Assembly: GCA_035764725.1 (NCBI GenBank)
Contig: DASTYT010000046.1
Coordinates: 1 to 64,000, forward strand
Origin: Candidatus Methylomirabilota bacterium
Lineage (GTDB): Bacteria; Methylomirabilota; Methylomirabilia; Rokubacteriales; CSP1-6
DNA: 64,000 nucleotides
Reading direction: 5' to 3'
This document shows positions 9,034 to 16,447 of this stretch, in pieces. How positions within the stretch are numbered: the first letter of the stretch is position 1; every line of letters begins with the position of its first letter. The translations under genes were made by a program, and so were the position numbers. The notes beneath the pieces are model-generated. The model made no database searches and was not told the origin of the DNA. It was given only the letters and a program-made list of their open reading frames with translations.

Positions 9034-10182
9034 TCACCTGGCTGCGGCTCGCTCGTCGGCGATACGGGCGATCTCGCGGGCTCCTACCTCCACGCTGCGC
9101 CCGAAGTTGAAGACCCACGTGGCCCGCAGCCCGGCCATGCGGTCCCGGAACTCTCGCGCCCCGCGAACCAGGTTTGCCACGTAGGCCGGGGCCTCCGCCA
9201 GCCGATTCAGCGGGAGCACCGTGCCGAGCTCCCGGCGGATCCGCATTTCCATGGGTTCGAGACCTAGCTCCGCGTAGTTCGGGTTCCGCACGCGAGGCGG
9301 GACGTCGACGAACAGCACCGGCTTGCCCAGCCCGAGCGCGTATTCGATCGCCATGGCGGACCAGTCACAGATCAGCACGTCGGACTCCAGCAGCGAGTCC
9401 ATTTCTCCCATCCGGTCCACATGCCTGAACCCCGCGTCCCCTCCGAATCGGGCCGTCAGGCGCTGGATCACACGCGGCGCCAGACGGGCGGTCTGGTAGT
9501 GGGGGCGGAGGATCACGCGTAGTCCCGCGCTCAGCAGCGCATCGATCAATGGCTCCCCGCAGACGTGCAGGATCGAGTGCTCGCCCCACGTCGGCGCCAG
9601 CAGGACGGTGGTCGGCGGGGACGGGGGGTGCGCCGCCGCCGCGGCCTCGACGAGCCGCTCGAGGCGCGTGTAGCCGTGAGGGAAGAGATGCTTGGGTGGC
9701 AGACCCTTCAGCTCCTCGCGCCGGCGGATCTCCGCCACGTGGTGGGGGCCCACGCAGAAGAGGCTGTCGTAGTGGTCGTACGAGTTCTCGTGATCCACCA
9801 GGTGGGTGCTCCCCATGCTGTGGAACACGTACAGGTAGTGCACGGGATGCCGGGATCGTTTGAGGTGGAAGTTCTGGAGGTCCAGCATGGTCAGGACCAG
9901 GACGTCGGTCTCGAGCATCTGGAAGAACCACGTCAGCACGGCGCCGGAGCCGATGCGGAACGCGTGAAGGCCCGGACGCGAGCCGGGCGGCAGGGCAGCG
10001 GTCTTTTCGGAGGTGACGTGGCACACGGTGCGTGACAGCCGCCCGACCAGGAAGTCGATGAGCGGCTGCAGATGGTGCCAGTCCTGATGGCTCTCGGAGT
10101 AGAAAATGATTCGGCGGTCGGCCGGTGGGAGCTTCAGTAGCCGGCGGTAACTCCTCCAGTCCTGCCAGATCCCGAGCGTCAC
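9034..10182 (-). CDS. CDP-glycerol-type glycerophosphotransferase
   Basis: This 382-residue protein matches the TagB/TagF-type polyol phosphate transferase family (PF04464). Visible motifs are YVFHSMGSTH (residues 118-127), RPHYQ (226-230, the conserved R-P-H element) and CDWSAMAIEYA (272-282, the nucleotide-phosphate binding helix). These enzymes add glycerol-phosphate or similar units from CDP-polyols to a membrane acceptor. There is no N-terminal membrane helix. The start is GTG at 10182, 14 bases after the upstream small gene, and the stop overlaps the ribosome site of the YejM-like gene. The context suggests synthesis of a phosphoglycerol-substituted lipid or glycan. Confidence 0.85.
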   Translation of the reverse strand: MTLGIWQDWRSYRRLLKLPPADRRIIFYSESHQDWHHLQPLIDFLVGRLSRTVCHVTSEKTAALPPGSRPGLHAFRIGSGAVLTWFFQMLETDVLVLTMLDLQNFHLKRSRHPVHYLYVFHSMGSTHLVDHENSYDHYDSLFCVGPHHVAEIRRREELKGLPPKHLFPHGYTRLERLVEAAAAAHPPSPPTTVLLAPTWGEHSILHVCGEPLIDALLSAGLRVILRPHYQTARLAPRVIQRLTARFGGDAGFRHVDRMGEMDSLLESDVLICDWSAMAIEYALGLGKPVLFVDVPPRVRNPNYAELGLEPMEMRIRRELGTVLPLNRLAEAPAYVANLVRGAREFRDRMAGLRATWVFNFGRSVEVGAREIARIADERAAAR

Positions 10183-10195
10183 CTCGACGGAGGGG

Positions 10196-10438
10196 CTACC
10201 TGTGGGCGGGGGAGCCGCCGTCCCCTTCGGGTCGCGGTCCCCGCCTCGGGCGCCTGAACAGGCCGGTCACCCGGTACCAGAACATCTTGACGGCGAGACC
10301 CACCGCGGCGGCGATGCCGATCAACGCCGAGACCAGCATGCTGCCGGTGCCGGGATCGAGATAGGCCTGCGCGGGCGAAGCCATCGCCAGCCCGACCACA
10401 ACGACGAACGAGACGCAAAGCACCCAGCGGATGATCAT
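10196..10438 (-). CDS. Small exported membrane protein with YLDPGTGS motif
   Basis: An 80-residue protein with a cleavable signal ending in AQA (residues 23-25). The motif YLDPGTGSMLVSALIG follows directly and then a transmembrane helix. The C-terminal cytoplasmic tail is rich in Arg, Pro and Gly (RRPRRGPRPEGDGG). Short proteins with this DPGTGS motif are known next to phosphatase or glycan genes, but I know of no assigned function. It lies 10 bases after the DoxX-duplication gene and 13 bases before the glycerophosphotransferase, so it is probably a partner in that operon. Confidence 0.75.
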   Translation of the reverse strand: MIIRWVLCVSFVVVVGLAMASPAQAYLDPGTGSMLVSALIGIAAAVGLAVKMFWYRVTGLFRRPRRGPRPEGDGGSPAHR

Positions 10439-10448
10439 TGGTCAAACT

Positions 10449-11342
10449 CTAGCAGACTTGGCGGTGATCGAGGTCGTTCGATCTACGCCCTCTCACACGC
10501 ATCGCCGCCCGCTCGGACGTGGCACCCCATCCCTGTAGCCATGCGAGGGCCAGTGGCGCTCCGTAGCTGCCGCCCCGCTCGATGAACTCCCAGATCGGCT
10601 CGCCGGCGAGTGGGCGTAGGCCCTCGGTGCCGAGCTTGAAGGCGACGACGAAGAGGAGCAGCGGGCGCGTTGGCCACCCGAGGACGAGGAGACCCAGTGC
10701 GCCCTCGACCCACCCCGCCCAGGGGCGGAGCGGGTGGCCCGCGAGCGTGGCGGGGTCGATCCCGATCGCCGCGGCATATCCGCTCCAGTCCTTGTGCATG
10801 GCGAAGTCGAAGCCCGCATGACCGATCAGCAACAGCGCGGTGGTGATCCGGAGGATCCTGCCGACCGCGCGGGCCCGGTCTTCGGTGAGCGGAGGCATCG
10901 GGCGTGTCGAGAACCAGTCGGCCAGTGACCGGCCGGGGCCGAGCAGGACCAGGAACGCCAGCGGAACGCCGTAGTTGCCGGCGCGCTCGAGGAGCTCCCA
11001 CACGCCCTGGCCCGCGAGCGGGCGCAGGCAAGCCGTCTGGAAGCCCCAGAACGTCATGTAGAGAAGGACCGCCCGTCGCGGCTGGAACAGGGTGAGCACG
11101 CCCACCGTGATGTCGACGGTCCCGACCACGGGCATCAGCCGCCACGCCCACGGTTCGGGGATGCCGAAGATGGCGAAGTACGGAAGCCACGCCGCCTTCG
11201 TGATGATGCCGAACGCCCCGTGGCCGATGAAGCAGGCGGCCACGGCCACGCGCAGGATCCACTGGAGCACCGCCGTGTCCTGCGTCCCGCGTGCCGGTGG
11301 CTGGACTTCCTGATCACTGTCGATCGTCGCGACCTGACCCAT
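10449..11342 (-). CDS. Tandem DoxX-like integral membrane protein
   Basis: A 297-residue membrane protein with two related halves of about four helices each. The duplication is plain in the paired segments LRPLAGQGVWELLERAGNYG and LRPLAGEPIWEFIERGGSYG, and in IGHGAFGI versus IGHAGFDF. Each half resembles a DoxX-type four-helix unit. Start ATG 11342 follows GGGAGGG with a suitable gap; another ATG at 11348 is too close to that site. DoxX relatives take part in respiratory or thiol redox functions, but no reaction can be assigned. It may be cotranscribed with the DPGTGS and glycerophosphotransferase genes, only 10 bases downstream. Confidence 0.75.
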   Translation of the reverse strand: MGQVATIDSDQEVQPPARGTQDTAVLQWILRVAVAACFIGHGAFGIITKAAWLPYFAIFGIPEPWAWRLMPVVGTVDITVGVLTLFQPRRAVLLYMTFWGFQTACLRPLAGQGVWELLERAGNYGVPLAFLVLLGPGRSLADWFSTRPMPPLTEDRARAVGRILRITTALLLIGHAGFDFAMHKDWSGYAAAIGIDPATLAGHPLRPWAGWVEGALGLLVLGWPTRPLLLFVVAFKLGTEGLRPLAGEPIWEFIERGGSYGAPLALAWLQGWGATSERAAMRVRGRRSNDLDHRQVC

Positions 11343-11434
11343 GACCATCCCTCCCGCGTGGCGGACCGAGGGGAACGGTGTGCCGCCGGACACCGCGCGA
11401 CGGACGCGCGAGGCCCGGCGGCCCGTTGCCTGCC

Positions 11435-12769
11435 TTACTTCCTCGGCGGTTGGAGATAGAGCGCGGCCGTTCGTTGTCCTATCTTCCGGCCCAGGGCGAT
11501 CCCGTCCTCACAGGCGCTCCGGAAATGGATCCCGGCGTAGACGCGTGAGTCGGCGCTCTCGCGTGCCGCCTGGGAGAAGCTCGTGAACGATCGGGTGATG
11601 CCGTCGAAGGGCTTGCCACTCGTGACCGTGAAGCTCATCTGGTCCCCTCCCAGAGCGCTCGCCAGTGTCACCGCGGCGGCAGCGCTGAACGTGCTCTGGG
11701 TGGAGGGGTAGTCCGAGACCGCGGGGGTGTTCTGGTGGCTGTCCCACGTGGGGTCGCCGACCGTCGCGTCGTTGCCGTCATTGTCGCCCTCGCGGATGGC
11801 GGTGATGGGCCGCCACAGGTCATAGACGTACCGGATCCTGAAGCCCGCGATGTAGGAGTCCGCCATCGCGAGGTTCATGAGGGCCAGGACGCGGGCGCTC
11901 TCCCACGCGTCGAGGCGGCGCGTGGTGGCCACCGTGCGCGCGATCGTGTTCCAGTTGCCCGGGCCCTCGAACCAGAAGCGCGCGATCTGAGTCTGGTCCT
12001 CGGTGCGCAGCGTGCTGACCTTCCCGCCGATGTTCTTCACCTCGTTGTAGTCGCGCGCGTAGGTCGGGCTGACCAACGCCGGCGGGCCGGGCAGCCAGTA
12101 CTGCGAGGGGGACAGCAGCGTGAACGGCGTGACGTTCCCCCAGTTCGGGAGCGCCGAGGGCGTATATCCTCGCGCCAGGTCCGGATTGGCGATGGGGGGA
12201 TTCGGGGGTACCGGATTCGGGTGCGGCCGCCACTTCCCCGGCCCGACGCCCGGCGTGTACGGCGCATCGCGGAAGGCTCCGTCGTCCTTGCGGAGCGCGA
12301 GCATTGCGGCACCGGCGGCGCGCCCGACCGCCACGCCCTTGTTGCGAGCGGGACCATCGGTCACGCGGGCGAGCGATGTGGCGTACGCCTGATCGACGAG
12401 GGCGAACGTCGCCGCCTTCTGCCCCGGGGTGCCATAGTTGCCGACCACCCCCATGAGCACCGTGTGCGCGGCCGCTGCGACGGCAGCATCGGGCGACGCG
12501 GCCGCCTCGGCGGGGCCCTCGAAGTAGTAGGCGTCGTAGCGGCGGCTGATCGCATTCAGCGTGTCATGCACCGCCGCCTGCACCATGGCCAGCGTGCGTG
12601 TCGCGACGATGTTGTTCTGCCCGCTGGCCGCGATGGCCTGCATCGTCGTCTCATTCCACTGGAGGACTTCGTTGGCGAAGGCGCCCGGGGCCAGGCCGAG
12701 GACCCACAGGCCGATCATCAGGCTGACGGTCGGGACCACGCTACGGGCGGCTCTGAAGCCGGATCTCAT
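11435..12769 (-). CDS. Vanadium-dependent haloperoxidase-like (PAP2 fold) secreted protein
   Basis: The 444-residue product starts at ATG 12769 behind GAAGGAGG and carries a signal peptide cleaved near residue 32 (GAFA). The three phosphate/vanadate-site motifs of the haloperoxidase/PAP2 fold are in order: DLWRPITAIR (residues 317-326), DYPSTQSTFS (353-362) and DSRVYAGIHFRSACEDG (407-423, with His415 as the vanadate-linked or nucleophilic His). The second motif normally contains PSGH or PSxH; here Gln358 replaces the His that acts as acid-base catalyst. It may be a phosphatase-like or weakly active member. It is exported and stands alone with its own ribosome site. Confidence 0.82.
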   Translation of the reverse strand: MRSGFRAARSVVPTVSLMIGLWVLGLAPGAFANEVLQWNETTMQAIAASGQNNIVATRTLAMVQAAVHDTLNAISRRYDAYYFEGPAEAAASPDAAVAAAAHTVLMGVVGNYGTPGQKAATFALVDQAYATSLARVTDGPARNKGVAVGRAAGAAMLALRKDDGAFRDAPYTPGVGPGKWRPHPNPVPPNPPIANPDLARGYTPSALPNWGNVTPFTLLSPSQYWLPGPPALVSPTYARDYNEVKNIGGKVSTLRTEDQTQIARFWFEGPGNWNTIARTVATTRRLDAWESARVLALMNLAMADSYIAGFRIRYVYDLWRPITAIREGDNDGNDATVGDPTWDSHQNTPAVSDYPSTQSTFSAAAAVTLASALGGDQMSFTVTSGKPFDGITRSFTSFSQAARESADSRVYAGIHFRSACEDGIALGRKIGQRTAALYLQPPRK

Positions 12770-12840
12770 GGGCGAACCTCCTTCGGTATGAAGGCGACCT
12801 GAGCGTGATGGGACGTAGGAAAACCGTCGATCTTCGGGCA

Positions 12841-12990
12841 TCACCTCCCGACGGCCCGCTGGGAATGGTCGGATGGCCCCGGTCCGTCAACCGGCGTCAT
12901 GCGGAAGAGGTGCCAGACGTTGACGAGCTTGTCGTTCGCCTCGCAATTCGCGCACTTGGTCGCTGGCGCGGGCGCACGGGACCGACGCAC
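12841..12990 (-). CDS. Possible small ORF or gene remnant with CxxC motif
   Basis: A 49-residue frame runs from GTG 12990 to TGA 12841. Its middle reads KCANCEANDKLVNVWHLFRM, a composition unlike the Arg/Pro/Ala-rich shadow frames of this genome. Third codon positions there are mostly G or C, a coding signature. The N-terminal part (RRSRAPAPA) is less convincing and no ribosome site is present, so it may be the 3' end of a decayed gene instead. It lies between a methyltransferase gene and the haloperoxidase-like gene, both on the same strand. The CxxC pair could bind a metal. Confidence 0.3.
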   Translation of the reverse strand: MRRSRAPAPATKCANCEANDKLVNVWHLFRMTPVDGPGPSDHSQRAVGR

Positions 12991-13042
12991 GGCACCGACG
13001 TTCTGCCCGACGGGAGCTGGAACCGTGCCCGCCCGAGGCCCC

Positions 13043-13795
13043 TCAAGCGGTCGGTCGCGTGCCGACCAGCACGGGCTGAAAGAAGCGGTCGTCCAGGCGG
13101 CGAACGTGCTCGAAGCCGACCGCGCGCATCAGCTCGGCGACCTCGGCCACAGGGATCGCGAGATAGCGGCTCCTGAGGATCGTGGGGGCATCGCTCGAGT
13201 CCCGAGCGACGATCTCGATCGCGAGCTCGTAGTGTCGTCCGTGCCAGGTCCAGACCTGGCGCACGCGGTAGCGGCGCCCCGCCCACACACGCTCGCCCCA
13301 TGGCTGCGCGTCGACCGTTCCGGCGGGCGGCGGTGGTCCGTAGTCCCGCATGGAGATCAAGCAGCCGCCACCCCGCCGCGCGCAGCGAAAGCATTCGGCG
13401 AGGGCAGTCTGGATCTCGACCTCCGTCTCGAGATGGGGCAGGGCATTGTCGCAGACGAGAACGACGTCGACGCTCTCGCCGCGGACGGGCAGTGCCCGAA
13501 AGTCGGCCACGAGACAGGGAACCATCAACCGCCGCCGCGCCCCTTCCCGGGTGGCGCGGGCCACCGCCCCCGGCGAGAGATCCGCGCCGATCACACGGAA
13601 CCCGAGCTCCAGCAGTCCGATGGCCTGGGTGCCGATACCCACGGCCGCGTCGAGCACCGAGCGTGCGTCGGCGCCCCAGTGCTCGCCGATGATCGAGGCC
13701 AAGCGGCTTCCCTGTCGCCCGACGGCGGCGTCCCAGTTTTCGTAAACGAGGTGATACAGCGGCGCCAGACCGTCGTAGAAGGCTTGCACCGACAT
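13043..13795 (-). CDS. Class I SAM-dependent methyltransferase
   Basis: A 250-residue protein with the Rossmann methyltransferase motifs: motif I VLDAAVGIGTQAIGL (residues about 47-61), the acidic end of strand 2 (GADLSPGAV) and motif IV DVVLVCDNALPHL. The C-terminal half has beta-rich substrate-domain character, with many aromatics (RVRQVWTWHGRHYELAIE). This resembles the glycine/sarcosine N-methyltransferase-like subgroup, but the substrate is uncertain. It is divergent from the DoxX gene at 13860; the 64-base gap must hold both promoters. Confidence 0.85.
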   Translation of the reverse strand: MSVQAFYDGLAPLYHLVYENWDAAVGRQGSRLASIIGEHWGADARSVLDAAVGIGTQAIGLLELGFRVIGADLSPGAVARATREGARRRLMVPCLVADFRALPVRGESVDVVLVCDNALPHLETEVEIQTALAECFRCARRGGGCLISMRDYGPPPPAGTVDAQPWGERVWAGRRYRVRQVWTWHGRHYELAIEIVARDSSDAPTILRSRYLAIPVAEVAELMRAVGFEHVRRLDDRFFQPVLVGTRPTA

Positions 13796-13859
13796 AGCTG
13801 GTAGGATAGCGCCGGCTGGCGCCCTATCACTGGCCTGTCGTCAAAGAGGAGAACGTGCC

Positions 13860-14303
13860 ATGGAGATGCTCTTCGCCACATTCCCCTCGAAGTCGTTGTT
13901 CATCGTGCGGGTGGTCCTCGGCGTCATCTTCTTCGCGCATGGGGCCCAGAAGGTGTTCGGCTGGTTCGGCGGGCCCGGGCTTCGCGGCGTCATCGGCTAC
14001 TTCAAGCAATCGCTCGGCATCCCCGCGCCGCTGGCGGTCCTGGCCGCCTTCGTGGAGCTCCTGGGCGGGCTCGCCATGGTCTTCGGCATCCTGGTCCGTC
14101 CCGCCGCGGTGGGGCTCATCCTCGTCATGCTGGTGGCGATCGCCAAGGTGCATTGGCCCAACGGCTTCTTCATCAACTGGGGGCTCCAGCCTGGCAAGGG
14201 ACACGGGTACGAGATGAATCTGGCGTTGATCGCCATGGCGCTGGCGGTGCTGGTGGGCGGAGCGGGGATCTTGTCGATCGACCGCCTGATCAATCCCTGG
14301 TAG
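13860..14303 (+). CDS. DoxX-family membrane protein
   Basis: A 147-residue protein with four transmembrane helices and the typical DoxX start (IVRVVLGVIFFAHGAQKVFG), followed by GPGLRGVIGYF and ELLGGLAMVFGIL. It has a clear ribosome site (AGAGGAG) ahead of ATG 13860. Bacterial DoxX proteins are linked to thiol/redox homeostasis and to quinone reduction, but the reaction of this branch is unknown. A 40-codon membrane peptide and then a methyltransferase follow on the same strand with short gaps, suggesting a small operon. Confidence 0.88.
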   Translation: MEMLFATFPSKSLFIVRVVLGVIFFAHGAQKVFGWFGGPGLRGVIGYFKQSLGIPAPLAVLAAFVELLGGLAMVFGILVRPAAVGLILVMLVAIAKVHWPNGFFINWGLQPGKGHGYEMNLALIAMALAVLVGGAGILSIDRLINPW

Positions 14304-14309
14304 CCGGGC

Positions 14310-14432
14310 ATGAACCCGCTCGAGATGGAGGTGGAGGAGTGGCCGTGGTGGGCCGACCCGAGCTTCGTGGTCGCGGTCGTGATCATCGCGGTGGCGGCAT
14401 GGTGGGTGTGGTCGGGGCGCGCTCCCCACTAG
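14310..14432 (+). CDS. 40-residue single-helix membrane peptide
   Basis: This short frame starts at ATG 14310, six bases after the DoxX stop, and ends at TAG 14432. The peptide has an acidic, Trp-rich head (EMEVEEWPWWADP) and one clear hydrophobic helix (FVVAVVIIAVAAWWVW). A short basic tail SGRAPH follows. The helix, the Trp residues at both interfaces and the tight spacing argue for a real gene. It may be a small subunit of, or partner for, the preceding DoxX protein. Nothing else about its function can be said. Confidence 0.6.
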   Translation: MNPLEMEVEEWPWWADPSFVVAVVIIAVAAWWVWSGRAPH

Positions 14433-14452
14433 CGCGCAGCCGGGAGGCGCCC

Positions 14453-15070
14453 GTGTCCTTCTACCGCCGACACATTCTCCCGAGGCTCACGCACCTCGCG
14501 ATGAGTGACGGCGCGGTCGCCGCCGAACGAGCGCGCTGGATTCCGTTCGCGGGCGGCGTCGTGCTCGAGATCGGCGTCGGCTCGGGGCTGAACGTGCCGT
14601 TCTATGGCCAGGGCGTCGGCAAGCTGTACGCGCTCGAGCCTTCCGACCCGCTCCGGCGCATGGCGGGGTCGCGCGCGTCGCGGGCGCGGTTTCCGGTGGA
14701 GCTCCTCGCCGCCTCCGCCGAGGCCATCCCGCTGCCCACGGCCTCGGTCGAGTGGGTGGTCACGACCTGGACCCTCTGCTCGATCGGGCAGCCGGGCCTC
14801 GCGCTGCGGGAGCTCCAGCGTGTGCTCCGTCCGGAGGGGCGCGTGCTCTTCGTGGAGCACGGGCGCTCGCCGGATCCGGGAGTCCTCAGATGGCAGGATC
14901 GGCTGACGCCGATCTGGCGCCGCTGCGCGGGAGGCTGCCACCTGAATCGGCCGATCGATCAGCTGCTCGAGGCGGGCGGCTTCGCGTTCGAGCGACTGGA
15001 GCGGGGTTACATCCGCGGACCCCGCTTCGGCGCGTACCTGTACCGGGGCATCGCGCGGAAGGCCGCCTGA
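14453..15070 (+). CDS. Class I SAM-dependent methyltransferase (UbiE/METTL7-like)
   Basis: Start GTG 14453 follows GGGAGG by five bases and gives 205 residues. Motif I is VLEIGVGSGLNVPFYG (residues about 37-52). Strand 2 ends in LYALEPSDPLRRMA, and motif IV is VEWVVTTWTLCSI. The C-terminal region has RVLRPEGRVLFVEHGRSPDPG and a Cys/His element CAGGCHLNRPID. That pattern is usual in the phospholipid- or thiol-methyltransferase-like group near METTL7. The substrate is unknown. It is the third gene in a DoxX, membrane peptide, methyltransferase run. Confidence 0.85.
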   Translation: MSFYRRHILPRLTHLAMSDGAVAAERARWIPFAGGVVLEIGVGSGLNVPFYGQGVGKLYALEPSDPLRRMAGSRASRARFPVELLAASAEAIPLPTASVEWVVTTWTLCSIGQPGLALRELQRVLRPEGRVLFVEHGRSPDPGVLRWQDRLTPIWRRCAGGCHLNRPIDQLLEAGGFAFERLERGYIRGPRFGAYLYRGIARKAA

Positions 15071-15078
15071 CGGAGGCG

Positions 15079-15525
15079 TTAGCGCGTGGCCGTGCCCTCG
15101 ACGCCGGCGCGCGCGGCCCGATCGGCGGCGAGCGTCTTCAGCGAGTCCTGCTCGAGCATGAGCACGTGCTTGGCGATGACCCGATAGGTCCACTGGCCGG
15201 GCGCGGTCTCGCCGTTGAACTGCTCGTCGGTGAGCCCGGCGAGCGAGCCGATGAACCGCGCACGCTCCTCCAGCCACTCCGCGATCAGTCGCTGCATCGG
15301 CGAGGCCGTGATTCGCGATTCGTAGCGTCCCTCGAGGACCTGGCCGGTGTGAATCTTCTCGTGATCGATATCGTTGGTGATCAGTGTCCAGAGGTCCTTG
15401 CCCTGGGCGCAGCCGTGCGACGAGGGCAGGGGCAGCTCCCGGTCTGAGGCTTCAAGGAGCGCGTCCATCGTGGCCATCGTCTGCTGGAGCAGTTCACGTA
15501 CGGCTTCGCGCACCGTCGCGGCCAT
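15079..15525 (-). CDS. DinB-family four-helix protein
   Basis: A 148-residue all-helical protein with the DinB metal-site pattern: ITNDIDHEKIHTGQVLEGR in helix 2 and VIAKHVLMLEQDSL in the last helix. ATG 15525 follows GGGAGG. DinB-like proteins include thiol transferases (bacillithiol or mycothiol dependent) and many without known activity. The 5' end overlaps the last 32 bases of the desaturase-like gene, so the two are probably translated together. It converges with the methyltransferase at 15070. Confidence 0.8.
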   Translation of the reverse strand: MAATVREAVRELLQQTMATMDALLEASDRELPLPSSHGCAQGKDLWTLITNDIDHEKIHTGQVLEGRYESRITASPMQRLIAEWLEERARFIGSLAGLTDEQFNGETAPGQWTYRVIAKHVLMLEQDSLKTLAADRAARAGVEGTATR

Positions 15526-16375
15526 GGCGTCCTCCCGTGGGGGTTGCGTGTGGGGCCGTCCCGCACACTGTAGCGCGCTCGCGGAGGAGAGGCTGAATCA
15601 GCAGGTGGCCGAGGCCCAGAGCGTCACGTCCAGCGAATCCCGCGACGCCGAGCTCCATGTCGTCGTGTCCCTGCCGAGGCTGCGCATGGTACGTGCCGAA
15701 CAGACCGTCCCACCAGGACAGGGTGAAGCCGAAGTTGCGGTCCCGCTCCGCGCCGTCGATCGAGTGGTGCACACGGTGCATGTCCGGCGTGACGATGACC
15801 ATCCGGAGCAAACGGTCGGCTCGCTCGGGCAGCCGCAGGTTGGCATGGCTGAAGAGGGATCCGGCGTTCAGCAGGATCTCGAACGCGATGGCGCCGGCGA
15901 TGGGCGCGCCCAGGGTCCCGACGACCCCGACCCTGATTCCCGCTGATAGCAGAATCTCGACCGGGTGAAACCGGACGCCGGTCGTCACGTCCAGGTCGAG
16001 GTCTGTGTGATGGACGCGGTGCAGTCGCCACAGCGCGGGGAGCGCATGGAACAACACGTGCTGCAGGTAAATCGCGAGGTCGAGCAGCACGATCGACGCT
16101 GCGATGGCGACCCAGGCCGGCAGCGGCCCGACCGCTTGCAGCAGACCCCAGCCCCGCGTCTCCGCGAGCCCGGCGACCGCCACCGCGCTGAGGAAGGGCA
16201 GGGCCCGCACCAGCGCCGTGTCCACGACGACGAGCCCGAAGTTGCCGGCCCACCGCGGCCGGCGCCCGATCGCGCGACGGCGCCGCGGCGCCGCGGCCTC
16301 GGCGGCGGCGAGGAGCGCCAGGCAGACCAAGAACGCGCCCAGCCTCAGGAGCGGTTCAGGGCTCGCGAGCTCCAT
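15494..16375 (-). CDS. Sterol desaturase / fatty acid hydroxylase family membrane protein
   Basis: The 293-residue product has about four membrane helices and the His clusters of the diiron fatty acid hydroxylase superfamily: HVLFH, HRVHH (in WRLHRVHHTDLDLD), HANL and DMHRVHHS. These eight-plus His residues bind two irons for O2-dependent C-H hydroxylation or desaturation of a lipid. After the last helix the chain is soluble; the final 25 residues (ATPTGGRHGRDGARSRT) look disordered and overlap the DinB gene. It is divergent from a LysR regulator, with a 17-base palindrome between them, so LysR control is likely. Confidence 0.87.
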   Translation of the reverse strand: MELASPEPLLRLGAFLVCLALLAAAEAAAPRRRRAIGRRPRWAGNFGLVVVDTALVRALPFLSAVAVAGLAETRGWGLLQAVGPLPAWVAIAASIVLLDLAIYLQHVLFHALPALWRLHRVHHTDLDLDVTTGVRFHPVEILLSAGIRVGVVGTLGAPIAGAIAFEILLNAGSLFSHANLRLPERADRLLRMVIVTPDMHRVHHSIDGAERDRNFGFTLSWWDGLFGTYHAQPRQGHDDMELGVAGFAGRDALGLGHLLIQPLLRERATVCGTAPHATPTGGRHGRDGARSRT

Positions 16376-16421
16376 CGCCTGACCCTAGCGCCGCGTCTTG
16401 CATAACCGCCAATCCGATGTT

Positions 16422-16438
16422 CTTATCCAGCCGATAAG
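16422..16438. promoter_or_regulatory. Palindromic operator between LysR gene and desaturase gene
   Basis: A perfect inverted repeat CTTATC-N5-GATAAG lies in the 72-base divergent region. It ends ten bases before the LysR start codon and lies about 47 bases from the desaturase start. LysR regulators usually bind interrupted dyads of about 15-17 bases in exactly this setting, for autoregulation and control of the divergent gene. It also overlaps the likely LysR ribosome site. Its role is inferred from position. Confidence 0.55.
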
Positions 16439-16447
16439 GCGAAGCTT

